Positions 15,938 to 25,877 of a DNA stretch of 28,704 nt are shown in pieces. The notes under the pieces are model-generated. The model did not search any database. It was not told the origin of the DNA and was given only the letters and a program-made list of their open reading frames with translations. The position numbers and the translations under genes are program-made. Within the stretch, counting starts at the first letter, position 1. Each line of letters begins with the position of its first letter. Location: positions 1 through 28,704 of the forward strand of contig CBFGWL010000033.1 of NCBI GenBank assembly GCA_965652565.1, in the 5' to 3' direction. The DNA comes from RSA11 sp965652565 (GTDB lineage: Bacteria; Actinomycetota; Thermoleophilia; Solirubrobacterales; 70-9).

Positions 15938-17473
15938 GTGCCCGCCGAAGTCGTCATGGACCGCTTCCAGATCCTCGAGCGCCTGGGCTCGGGCGGGATG
16001 GGAGTCGTCTACCGGGCGCTCGACGAGCGCCTACAGCGCGAGGTGGCGGTCAAGGAGATCCACCACGCCGGGTCCGAGCGCGTGTTGCGCGAGGCACAGG
16101 CGGCCGCGCGCCTCAACCACCCGGCGATCGCCACTCTCTACGAGCTGGGCGAGCGCGACGGGCGGGCGGTCCTGGTCAGCGAGCTGGTCCGCGGCCAGAC
16201 GCTGGACGACCTCGCGCAGGCCGGCGGGCTCTCGGACCGTGGCGTGGCGCAGGTGGGCGCCGATCTCTGCGACGCGCTGGAGCACGCGCACGAGCGCGGC
16301 GTCGTTCACCGCGACATCAAGCCCCAGAACGTGATGGTGCGCGCCGCCGACCAACCGGGCCGGCGGGCCAAGCTCATGGACTTCGGGATCGCCGCCGTCG
16401 CGGGCGCGCCCTCGCTCACGGCGACGGGCGAGGTGGTCGGCACCCTCGCGTACATGGCGCCCGAACAGGCAGAGGGCGAGGAGGTGGGCCCCGAGGCGGA
16501 CGTCTACTCGCTGGCGCTCACGCTGTACGAGGCGTGGGCGGGGACGAACCCGGTCGCGGGCCGTACGCCGGCCCAGACGGCCAGGCGGATCGGGCGAGAG
16601 ATCCGCTCGCTCGGGCAGGAGCGCCCCGACCTCCCGGCCGAGCTCGTCGAGACCATCGACGCCTGCCTGGCCGCCGAGGCCTACATGCGCCCCTCGCCGG
16701 AGGATCTGGGCGAGGTCCTGCGGCGCGCGATCCCGGAATTGGACGACGAGTTCGCGCTGCCGGGCGCTGAGGCCGGCACGGCACTCGGCGAGTGGAGCTG
16801 GCGCTCGCCCGCGCGCGTGGCGGCGATCGCGGGCCTCGGCGCGGCACTCGCCGCTTTGGCCGGCCCCGGCGGCCGCCCGGGCTTGACGCTGGTGCTCGCG
16901 GCGATCCTGGTGCCCGCGCTCGCGATCTCACGCAATCCCCTCTTGGCCGCGTTGCCCTTCGCGGCGATCCCCCTGGGGGCGGTGGGTGCGCTCGCCGCCT
17001 TGCCGGCGGTGATCGCCGTCGCCTGTGAGCGCTGGCGCGAGCGCGCCGTGCTGGGCGGCCTGGGTTTCGCCACCTACCTGATGGCGGCCGCCGGCCTCGG
17101 CGTGGGACCGCGAGCGGGCATCGCCCCCGCGGCCGCCGAGGGCTGGGAGAGCTCGGCGGGGAGCGCCGCCCACGATCTGCTCCTGCCGCTCGTCGATCCG
17201 CAGGCGCTGCTGGGGATCGCCGCGCTCGCCGCGGGCTCCGTGGTCCTCGCCGTCGCGCTGCGCGCGCATCTGGCGGTCGCCATGGTCGTGGCGATGGTCT
17301 GGGCGGCTGGGATGACCGCCGCGCTCGCCGCGGTCGGCAACGGCGTGCTGGGCGAGGGCTCGTTCGCAGCGGTGCTCGCCGCAGCGGCCGCCGTTGCGTA
17401 CGAGGCGCACAGGCGCACCCGCGACGACGAGCCGCTGGCGAGCGCACGGCCCGTCCTGCACGGCGGGAGCTGA
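15938..17473 (+). CDS. Ser/Thr protein kinase with polytopic membrane C-terminus
   Basis: The 511-aa product is a Hanks-type kinase. Counting from the GTG start, it shows the glycine loop GSGGMG (17-22), catalytic Lys39 in VAVKE, HRDIKPQN (124-131), DFG (148-150) and APEQAEGEE, so it should be active. After about residue 285 the sequence becomes strongly hydrophobic. Roughly six to seven membrane segments follow instead of the usual single pass and sensor domain. A conserved kinase start exists at ATG 15956 (MDRFQILERLG) and may be the true one. It precedes the fhaA-fhaB-pstP group, so its substrates may include the FHA proteins. Confidence 0.85.
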   Translation: MPAEVVMDRFQILERLGSGGMGVVYRALDERLQREVAVKEIHHAGSERVLREAQAAARLNHPAIATLYELGERDGRAVLVSELVRGQTLDDLAQAGGLSDRGVAQVGADLCDALEHAHERGVVHRDIKPQNVMVRAADQPGRRAKLMDFGIAAVAGAPSLTATGEVVGTLAYMAPEQAEGEEVGPEADVYSLALTLYEAWAGTNPVAGRTPAQTARRIGREIRSLGQERPDLPAELVETIDACLAAEAYMRPSPEDLGEVLRRAIPELDDEFALPGAEAGTALGEWSWRSPARVAAIAGLGAALAALAGPGGRPGLTLVLAAILVPALAISRNPLLAALPFAAIPLGAVGALAALPAVIAVACERWRERAVLGGLGFATYLMAAAGLGVGPRAGIAPAAAEGWESSAGSAAHDLLLPLVDPQALLGIAALAAGSVVLAVALRAHLAVAMVVAMVWAAGMTAALAAVGNGVLGEGSFAAVLAAAAAVAYEAHRRTRDDEPLASARPVLHGGS

Positions 17474-17480
17474 CGCGAGC

Positions 17481-17502
17481 GGCGGCGCCGACCCGCGCCG
17501 CC
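17481..17502 (+). terminator. GC hairpin after the first kinase
   Basis: GGCGGCG (17481-17487) pairs with CGCCGCC (17496-17502), beginning 7 nt after the kinase stop. No T-run follows, so termination is uncertain. It lies before the candidate fhaA promoter and could separate the two transcription units. Confidence 0.35.
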
Positions 17503-17513
17503 AGGGCCGGATA

Positions 17514-17544
17514 TTGCGGTGACGCGCGCTGTCTCGCGTAGGAT
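17514..17544 (+). promoter_or_regulatory. candidate promoter of the fhaA-ddl cluster
   Basis: TTGCGG (17514-17519) and TAGGAT (17539-17544) make a sigma-70-like pair with a 19-bp spacer, slightly longer than ideal. It lies 70 nt before fhaA and after the GC hairpin that follows the kinase. It could drive the whole run from fhaA to ddl. Confidence 0.45.
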
Positions 17545-17613
17545 TGGCGGGCTTAAGCACGTGGCCTTGCGGCCGCGTAGCCGCCCTGGACCCCGCCGCC
17601 GAGGAGAGCCGAG

Positions 17614-18381
17614 ATCAGCGTCTTGAGGAACCTCGAAGCCCGGATCGAGAGCCTCGTCGAGGGGGTGTTCTCCCGTGCCTTCTCCTCGCAGGTCCAGCCG
17701 GTCGAGATCGCGCGCAAGCTCGCGAAGGAGATGGACGCGCACCGCACGGCCTCGGTCTCGCGGGTGTACGTCCCCAACCAATACACGGTCTGGCTGGGGC
17801 CGAAGGATCACGAGCGGCTCCAGGGGTACGAGCGCTCGCTGGAGCAGGAGCTCGCCGGCTACCTGCTCGAGCACGCGCGCAAGCACGATTACGCGCTGCT
17901 CACGCGCCCAGAGGTGAGCATCCAGATCGACGAGCGCCTGCGCCTCGGCGAGTTCGGCATCCAGACCCGGCTCGTGAAGCCGGCGGCGCGCCAGGGCGAG
18001 GCCCCGTCGCAGGGGGAGGAGGGCCACACGATGGTCTACTCGGTGCCGCCGAAGCAGAAGGAGAGCCGCTCCTCCGACCGGGCCGCGCGTCTCAAGGAGA
18101 CCCGCGCGATCGTCACGCTCGACGACCGCCGCTACGTGCTCGACGGGCCCGTGGCTACGCTCGGCCGTTCCCGGGAGTGCGATTGCGTTTTCAACGACCC
18201 CAACGTCTCGCGTCGGCACGCCGAGCTGCGGCGCAGCTCCAACGGCGACTGGGAGATCGCGGACCTCGGCTCGACGAACGGCGTGAAGGTGAACGACCGC
18301 CGCGTCGACCGCGCCCGGCTCGCGCCCGGCGACCACGTCCAGCTCGGTACGACCCACTTCACCTTCGACATCGAGGCATGA
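17614..18381 (+). CDS. fhaA: FhaA-type protein: DUF3662 plus FHA domain
   Basis: FhaA proteins bind phosphothreonine on kinase targets and help control peptidoglycan synthesis. The product is about 255 aa. The N-terminal DUF3662 domain (LRNLEARIESLVEGVFSRAF through the PEVSIQIDERLRLGEF block) is followed by a linker and a C-terminal FHA domain. That domain has the phosphothreonine-binding residues in TLGRSRECD, VSRRHAEL and LGSTNGVKVN. The start is uncertain. TTG 17623 is the first usual codon, but GAGGAG (17601-17606) is ideally spaced from an in-frame ATC at 17614. That gives ISVLRNLE, matching the MSVLRNLE opening I recall in the family, so I chose 17614. Confidence 0.88.
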   Translation: MSVLRNLEARIESLVEGVFSRAFSSQVQPVEIARKLAKEMDAHRTASVSRVYVPNQYTVWLGPKDHERLQGYERSLEQELAGYLLEHARKHDYALLTRPEVSIQIDERLRLGEFGIQTRLVKPAARQGEAPSQGEEGHTMVYSVPPKQKESRSSDRAARLKETRAIVTLDDRRYVLDGPVATLGRSRECDCVFNDPNVSRRHAELRRSSNGDWEIADLGSTNGVKVNDRRVDRARLAPGDHVQLGTTHFTFDIEA

Positions 18382-18400
18382 TCCCGGCGGCGGGCCGGGA
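18382..18400 (+). repeat. small hairpin between fhaA and fhaB
   Basis: TCCCGGC (18382-18388) and GCCGGGA (18394-18400) form a perfect 7-bp stem immediately after the fhaA stop. There is no T-run. It more likely shapes mRNA processing or relative expression within the operon than termination. Confidence 0.4.
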
Positions 18401-18415
18401 ATAGGGCGATATTCG

Positions 18416-18901
18416 ATGGTTGACAGCGACCCGATAGCCGTTGCCCTGAAGTTCGGCTTCCTCGCCGTCCTCTACCTCTTCCTGTTCTGGGTGGCGCGCA
18501 GCGCCATGCGCGAGCTCCGCGGGACAACTGTCCCGGCACCCGAGGCGACGGGCTTCCACGCCGTGGCGGCCGGCGGCCGCGCCCCCGCCACGGACGCCTG
18601 GCTGGTCTCGCTGACGGGCGGTGGGCTCGAGGCCGGCCAGCGCTTCGATCTCTTCGGCGGGGTCACGATCGGCCGCTCGGGCGAGGTCGACGTCACGATC
18701 GACGACCGCTACGCCTCGGGGACCCACGCGCGGATCTACTCGCGCGGTCCGCGCTACTACATCGAGGATCTGGGCTCGACGAACGGCACCTACGTGAACG
18801 GCGAGCAGATCTCGGGCGAGCGCGCGCTGAACGACCTCGACGTGGTGCGCATCGGCGACACCGAGCTGCGCTTCGAGCTCGATGTCCCGGGAGGTTCATG
18901 A
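18416..18901 (+). CDS. fhaB: FhaB/FipA-type membrane-anchored FHA protein
   Basis: This 161-aa protein has one N-terminal membrane helix (about 9-27, FGFLAVLYLFLFWVAR), a short Ala/Gly linker and a complete FHA domain (about 80-150). The FHA domain shows TIGRSGEVD, the GTHARIY block with Ser/His-type contacts, and DLGSTNGTYVNG. In mycobacteria the equivalent protein links PknA/PknB signalling to division and PBP activity, and its gene sits in the same order before pstP. The Thr-Thr pair at 37-38 in the linker is a possible kinase target, by analogy only. It starts 34 nt after fhaA. Confidence 0.88.
   Translation: MVDSDPIAVALKFGFLAVLYLFLFWVARSAMRELRGTTVPAPEATGFHAVAAGGRAPATDAWLVSLTGGGLEAGQRFDLFGGVTIGRSGEVDVTIDDRYASGTHARIYSRGPRYYIEDLGSTNGTYVNGEQISGERALNDLDVVRIGDTELRFELDVPGGS
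18889..18894 (+). promoter_or_regulatory. ribosome-binding site that fixes the pstP start
   Basis: GGGAGG lies inside the last codons of fhaB, 8 nt before GTG 18903. This spacing favours GTG 18903 (MLRVVEYSHRTDTG) over the upstream in-frame ATG at 18882, which has no SD. Confidence 0.6.
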
Positions 18902-18902
18902 C

Positions 18903-20219
18903 GTGCTGCGGGTGGTCGAGTACTCGCATCGCACCGACACGGGCCGCCAGCGGCAGGCCAACGAGGACTCGTTCTTCGCCCGGGCGCCGATCTTTGCGGT
19001 CGCCGACGGCATGGGCGGGGCCCAGGCCGGCGAGGTCGCATCGCGCATCGCCGCCGAGGCGTTCGAGCCCGCGCAGCACACCGGCGCCGAGCCGCCCGAG
19101 ACGTTCTTGCGCAAGATCGCTCAGCGCGCGAACCGCGACATCCACTCGCTCGCCCAACGCGACGTCACGCGCTCCGGCATGGGCACCACGCTCACCGCCG
19201 CCATGGTCGACGGCGACGACGTGGTGATCGGCCACGTCGGTGACAGCCGCGCGTACCGCTTCCGCGATGGGGAGCTCAAGCTGCTCACCTCGGACCACTC
19301 CCTCGTCGAGGAGCTTCGCCGTCAGGGCCGCCTGACCGATCAGCAGGCCGAGGATCACCCGCAGCGCTCGATCATCACGCGGGCACTGGGACCCGAGCCC
19401 GAGGTCGAGGTCGACACGATGACCTTCCGCGCCCGACCCGGCGACGTCTACCTGCTCTGCTCGGACGGGCTCACCACGATGATCAAGGAGCCCGAGATCC
19501 GGGAGGTCCTGGCGGGCAGCGACGACCTCGACGCGGTCACCACCGAGCTCGTGCGCCGCGCGAACGAGGCCGGGGGCAAGGACAACATCACTGTCGTCGC
19601 CTTCCGCGTGGAGAGCGCCGAGGCGCCGGCTGAAGAAGAGGACCTGACGTTGGTGGGCCCCTCCGCCGAGGAGGCGGGCCTGACCGCAACCGCGGTCCGC
19701 GAGGCCGCGCGCCGCGAGCCGGAGGGCGTCCTGGGGGGCGCGGCGGCCCGACCCGAGCCCCGCCCGCGCACGGAGCCGGCGCCGCAGCCCCGCAAGCGCG
19801 GCCTGCGCCGGGCGATCAAGGTGTTCATTGCGGCCGCGCTCGTCGCCGGGCTGATCGTGCTCGGCGTCTTCGGCGCGCGGCAGGTGTACTTCCTCGGGGC
19901 CGACGAAGGCGGGCGCCTCACGCTCTATCGAGGTCTGCCCTATGAGCTGCCCCTCGGCATCAACCTCTATTCGGAGGTGCAGTCCTCGCCGGTCCAGGTG
20001 AGCTCCCTGCCGCCCGACCGCCGCGACGCGGCCACCAACCACGAGTTGCGGGGCCGCGACGACGCCGTCGATCTGCTCGAGGATCTCGAGGCCGCCGCCG
20101 TCACGGCACCGCCGCGCGACACCCAGCGGCCTTCGGAGGGTCGCCAGCAGCGCGGCCGCGACCAAGCGGATGGGCGCCGCTCCAACGCGCGGGGCGGCGG
20201 TGGCGGCGGCTCGCGATGA
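18903..20219 (+). CDS. pstP: PP2C-family Ser/Thr protein phosphatase
   Basis: This is the membrane phosphatase that reverses the action of the cluster's kinases. The product is 438 aa from GTG 18903. The PP2C domain (about 1-240) shows the metal-binding motifs TGRQRQANEDS, ADGMGGAQAGE, HVGDSRAYR, LCSDGLT and GGKDNITVV, all intact. A Pro/Arg-rich linker follows, then one membrane helix (VFIAAALVAGLIVLGVF, near residue 312), an extracellular part and a low-complexity Gly/Arg tail. Domain order equals mycobacterial PstP. Its stop overlaps the rodA start by 4 nt. Confidence 0.93.
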   Translation: MLRVVEYSHRTDTGRQRQANEDSFFARAPIFAVADGMGGAQAGEVASRIAAEAFEPAQHTGAEPPETFLRKIAQRANRDIHSLAQRDVTRSGMGTTLTAAMVDGDDVVIGHVGDSRAYRFRDGELKLLTSDHSLVEELRRQGRLTDQQAEDHPQRSIITRALGPEPEVEVDTMTFRARPGDVYLLCSDGLTTMIKEPEIREVLAGSDDLDAVTTELVRRANEAGGKDNITVVAFRVESAEAPAEEEDLTLVGPSAEEAGLTATAVREAARREPEGVLGGAAARPEPRPRTEPAPQPRKRGLRRAIKVFIAAALVAGLIVLGVFGARQVYFLGADEGGRLTLYRGLPYELPLGINLYSEVQSSPVQVSSLPPDRRDAATNHELRGRDDAVDLLEDLEAAAVTAPPRDTQRPSEGRQQRGRDQADGRRSNARGGGGGGSR

Positions 20220-21571
20220 GCGCCCGCACGCGCGAGCTCTTCGCGCTCATCCCGGTCGCCCTGCTCGTCACGGCCGGGTTCACGCAGGTGTTCCTGGTCG
20301 GTTCGGACGAGATCGGCGATCTGAGCCTGATCTACGGCGGCTACTTCCTGGCGGTCTGCGTGGCGGCGCACATCTTCCTGCGCATCGCCCTGCCGCACGC
20401 CGACCCGTATCTGTTCCCGCTCTGCGCTCTGCTCGCCGCGGTCGGGCTGGTGGTGCTCTACCGGATCGACGAGACGCTCGCGGTGGAGCAGGCGACGGTG
20501 TTCCTGCTGGGCCTGGGGGCGTTCGCCGCGACGATCGTGTTCCTGCGCGATTACGAGGTCCTGCAGCGCTACCGGTACCTGATCGCGGTGGCGAGCCTGG
20601 CCCTGCTGATGGCGCCGCGGCTGCCCGTGATCGGCTCGCAGGTGAACGGCGCCTATCTCGCGATCGACCTGGGGCCGCTCTCCTTCCAGCCCGCGGAGCT
20701 CGCGAAGATCGGCATCGTCATCTTCCTCGCGAGCTACCTGAACGAGAAGCGCGAGCTCTTCTCGGTGGCCGCGCGGCGCTTCCTCGGGCTCACGATCCCT
20801 CCGCTCAAGCATTTCGGGCCGCTGCTGATCGTCTGGGGCGCGGCGATGGTGCTGCTGGTCTTCATCCGCGACCTCGGCAGCTCGCTGATGTTCTTCGGCG
20901 CCTTCCTCGCGCTCGTCTACGTTGCGACCAACCGCTTCTCGTACGTGCTCGCCGGGCTCCTCTTGTTCGCCGCGGGCGCCTGGTTCTTCGCGAACACGGT
21001 GGGACACGTCCAGGACCGCATCGATATCTGGCTCGATCCCTTCGCGCCGAACGCGCCCGACGGCGCGGGCCAGATCACCGCGGCGCTGTTCACCCAGGCG
21101 GAGGGCGGGCTCTTCGGGGAGGGTCTCGGGCAGTCGCTCCTGCGATTGCCGGGCCCGTTCTTTCCCGAGAGCTGCACCCAGGGGTTTCCGTACTGCGGCT
21201 CGATCCTGCCCGAGCCCCACACCGACGCGATCTACGCGGTGATCGTCGCCGAGCTCGGCCTGTTCGGGGCCTGCGGGCTGATCGCGTGCTACGCGCTGAT
21301 CGCCGCGCGGGGGTTCAAGGCCGCGGTGATGGCGCCCGACGGCTTCTCGAAGCTCCTGGCGGCCGGGCTCACGGCCGTCTTCAGCCTGCAGGTGTTCGTG
21401 ATCATCGGCGGCGTCGTCAAGCTGATCCCGCTGACCGGCGTCACGCTGCCGTTCATCTCGTTCGGCGGCAGCTCGATCGTCGCGAACATGATCCTGCTCG
21501 CCTTGCTGATGCTGGTCTCCGAGCGCGCCCGGCGGCCCGCCGAGCGCTATGACGAGGCGGTGCGCCCGTGA
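20216..21571 (+). CDS. rodA: SEDS peptidoglycan glycosyltransferase RodA/FtsW
   Basis: This is a polytopic membrane enzyme that polymerises lipid II together with a class B PBP. The 451-aa product is hydrophobic through about ten to twelve helices. It has family motifs: FQPAELAKIG (the conserved Glu-Leu-Ala-Lys), RDLGSSLMFFGAFLALVY, and LPEPHTDAIYAVIVAELG, where the Asp is the catalytic residue known in RodA. The C-terminal FGGSSIVANMILLALLM block follows. Just before the catalytic Asp is a short Cys-bearing insertion (CTQGFPYC), possibly an extracellular disulfide. The pairing with pbpA and the ATGA/GTGA overlaps fit a shared complex. It could equally be named ftsW. Confidence 0.92.
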   Translation: MSARTRELFALIPVALLVTAGFTQVFLVGSDEIGDLSLIYGGYFLAVCVAAHIFLRIALPHADPYLFPLCALLAAVGLVVLYRIDETLAVEQATVFLLGLGAFAATIVFLRDYEVLQRYRYLIAVASLALLMAPRLPVIGSQVNGAYLAIDLGPLSFQPAELAKIGIVIFLASYLNEKRELFSVAARRFLGLTIPPLKHFGPLLIVWGAAMVLLVFIRDLGSSLMFFGAFLALVYVATNRFSYVLAGLLLFAAGAWFFANTVGHVQDRIDIWLDPFAPNAPDGAGQITAALFTQAEGGLFGEGLGQSLLRLPGPFFPESCTQGFPYCGSILPEPHTDAIYAVIVAELGLFGACGLIACYALIAARGFKAAVMAPDGFSKLLAAGLTAVFSLQVFVIIGGVVKLIPLTGVTLPFISFGGSSIVANMILLALLMLVSERARRPAERYDEAVRP

Positions 21572-23033
21572 ACAAGCCGATCGTCCGCCTCTACGCGTTC
21601 GTGCTCGTCCTCTTCGCAGGGCTCGTCGCCTTCACCTCGCGCTGGGCGGTGCTCGAAAGAGACGAGCTGCGCGACCATTCGGCGAACAGCCGGCCGCTGA
21701 TCGAGGAACAGCAGATCGCGCGCGGTTCGATCACCTCCAGCGATGGCGTGCTCATCGCCGAGAGCGTCGGCCGCGGCCGTGGCCCGAACCGCGTGTTCAC
21801 CCGGACCTATCCCCAGGGCGCGCTCTTTGGGAACCCGGTCGGCTACTCCTATGCCGACGTGGACCGCGTTGGGATCGAGCAATCACACAACGACCTGCTG
21901 ACCGGTGAGGAAAACGAGTTCGCGACGCTCATCGATCAGATCATGAACCGCACGCGCAGGGGCGCCAACATCACGCTCACCCTCGACGCGAACGCGCAGC
22001 AGGTGGCGATCAACGCCCTGCAGAACGCGCTCGCCTCGACGCCGGGGGCCGTGGGTGGGGGATCGGTCGTCGCGATCGAGCCCGATACCGGGGCGGTGAA
22101 GGTGATGGCGTCGGTCCCCAGTTATGACCCCAATGAGGTCCAGGATCCGGCGGTCTTCAGGGAGTTGCGCAACGACGAGGTGGGCGCTCCCCTTGTCAAC
22201 CGGCCGACGCAGAGCACCTATGAGCCCGGTTCCACGATGAAGGTCGTCACGGCGGTGGCCGCGCTCGATTCCGGCGAGTTCGACACCTCCACGGTCCTGA
22301 ACGCCGACTCGCCCAAGGAGATCTCCGGCGCGCCGCTCGCCAACTCCGGGGGCCAGAACTTCGGCGACATCGATATGGAGACGGCGCTCACCAACTCTGT
22401 GAACACGTACTGGGCGCAGGTGGGGGAGCAGCTCGGCGCCGACACCTACATCGAGTACATGAAGCGCTTCGGCTTCTACGACGACCCGCCGCTCGACTTC
22501 CCGGACAACCAGATGGCGCCGAGCGGGGTGTATTCGGAGGGCAAGCTGATCGATGACGCCGGCGTGATCGACATCGGCCGCGTGGCGATCGGTCAGGAGC
22601 GCCTGCTCGTGACGCCGCTGCAGATGGCCCAGGTGGCGGCCGCGGTTGCGAATGGGGGCAAGCTCATGGAGCCCACCTTCCTGCAGGAGGCGCGCGATCC
22701 GGACGGCCGCGTCATCGAAGAGCTCGACCCCGACGAACAGTCGCGGGTGATGAGCGAGGAGACCGCCGAGGCGGTCACCGGCCTGATGGTGAACGTGGCG
22801 AACGAGGGCACCGCGAGCGGGCTCTCCACGACGGGCGGGCAGCTCGCCGGCAAGACCGGCACGGCGGAGATCGACGTTGCGGCTCGCATCAACCGACCGT
22901 GGTTCATCGGGTTCGCCCCGGCGGAGGACCCCCAGATCGCGGTCGCGGCGATGCTCGAGCGCTGTACCGGGTGCTTCGGCGGCCAGGTCGCCGGGCCGAT
23001 CGCAACTCAGGTGATGGACGCGCTGATCGGCGG

Positions 23034-23037
<4 letters not shown>
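21568..23037 (+). CDS. pbpA: class B penicillin-binding protein (transpeptidase)
   Basis: This enzyme cross-links peptidoglycan and partners with the SEDS protein encoded just upstream. The 489-aa product has an uncleaved membrane anchor (about 5-24) and a short pedestal. Its penicillin-binding domain has the active-site Ser in PGSTMK, SVN as the second motif and KTGTAE as the third, all intact. The length and structure match actinobacterial PbpA/PBP2-like proteins rather than the longer FtsI. The start is GTG, overlapping the rodA stop by 4 nt. Confidence 0.93.
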
Positions 23038-24880
<1,843 letters not shown>

Positions 24881-24884
<4 letters not shown>

Positions 24885-25849
24885 AGGTCGCCGTGATCAG
24901 CGGCGGGCGCTCGAGCGAGCACGACGTGTCGCTGCGCTCGGGCGAGGCCGTAGCCCAGGGGCTCGAGGAAGCCGGCCACGAGGTCGTGCGGGTGCGTATC
25001 GAACGCGACGGGCGCTGGCTCGCCGACGACGGTGAGCTCGACCTGCGCCCGGCGGGCGGCCTGCTGGGCGCCGACGTTGCCTTTCCGGTCCTCCATGGCC
25101 CGTTCGGCGAGGACGGCACGGTCCAGGGGCTCCTGGAGTGCCTCGACATCCCGTACGCGGGACCCGGCGTGCTCGGCGCTGCGGTGGCGATGGACAAGCT
25201 CGTCTGCAAGCGTCTGCTGGCCTTCCACGGCCTGCCGCAGGTGGAGTTCTGCGAGGCGGGCGAGCCCGGCTGGCGCGAGCGCGTCGAGGCCTTCGGGACG
25301 CCGGTGTGGGTGAAGCCCTCGCGTCTCGGCTCGAGCGTGGGGATTTCGCGCGTCGAGGACCTCGCGCAGCTCGACGAGGCCATCGCCGAGGCGCGAAAGC
25401 ACGATCCGCGGGTGATCGTCGAGGCGCACGCCGAGGGCCGCGAGGTCGAGTGTTCGGTGATCGGCAACGAGGAGCCCGAGACCTCGCTGCCGGGCGAGAT
25501 CGTCACCCAGGGGCACGAGTGGTACGACTTCGAGGCCAAGTACTCGGAGGGCGGTATGCAGCTGCTCGTCCCGGCTCCGATCGGCGACGAGGCCATCGCC
25601 CGGGTGCGCGAGCTCGCCGCGCGTGTCTACCGCGCGATCGACGGCCGCGGGCTCGCGCGCTGCGACTTCTTCTACCTGGAGTCCGGGGAGCTGCTCGTCA
25701 ACGAGATCAACACGATCCCCGGGTTCACCTCGACGAGCGTGTTCGGGAAGCTCTTCGAGGCGACGGGCGTGTCCTACCCGGAGCTTTGCGACCGCCTCGT
25801 GCGGCTCGCCGTCGAGCGCCACGAGCGCGAGCGCTCCTACGAGTTCTGA
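24881..25849 (+). CDS. ddl: D-alanine--D-alanine ligase
   Basis: This enzyme makes the D-Ala-D-Ala dipeptide that ends the peptidoglycan stem. The 322-aa ATP-grasp enzyme shows the N-terminal GGRSSEHDVSLRS, FPVLHGPFGEDGT, the VKPSRLGSSVGIS loop, the omega-loop EWYDFEAKYSEGG and the C-terminal magnesium site ELLVNEINTIPGFT. The Tyr in EWYDFEAKY is the residue that marks D-Ala rather than D-lactate specificity, so a normal vancomycin-sensitive product is predicted. The start overlaps pknB by 4 nt. Its presence at the end of a SEDS/PBP/kinase operon ties precursor supply to wall synthesis. Confidence 0.95.
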
Positions 25850-25856
25850 GCGGCGC

Positions 25857-25877
25857 GCTCAGCCCGAGAGGCTGAGC
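25857..25877. terminator. possible shared terminator hairpin between convergent genes
   Basis: GCTCAGCC (25857-25864) and GGCTGAGC (25870-25877) form a perfect 8-bp stem with a 5-nt loop. It spans the 9-bp gap between the ddl stop and the convergent kinase stop and runs into the kinase's last codons. There is no T-run on either side, but a symmetric hairpin at a convergent junction often serves both transcripts. Confidence 0.5.

Noticed and set aside
22899..23033. Upstream extension of the pknB frame by 45 residues
   Set aside because: It overlaps the pbpA 3' end and reads as low-complexity sequence; the kinase fold starts at MRLEEGQLVGGRY with the ATGA overlap at 23034.
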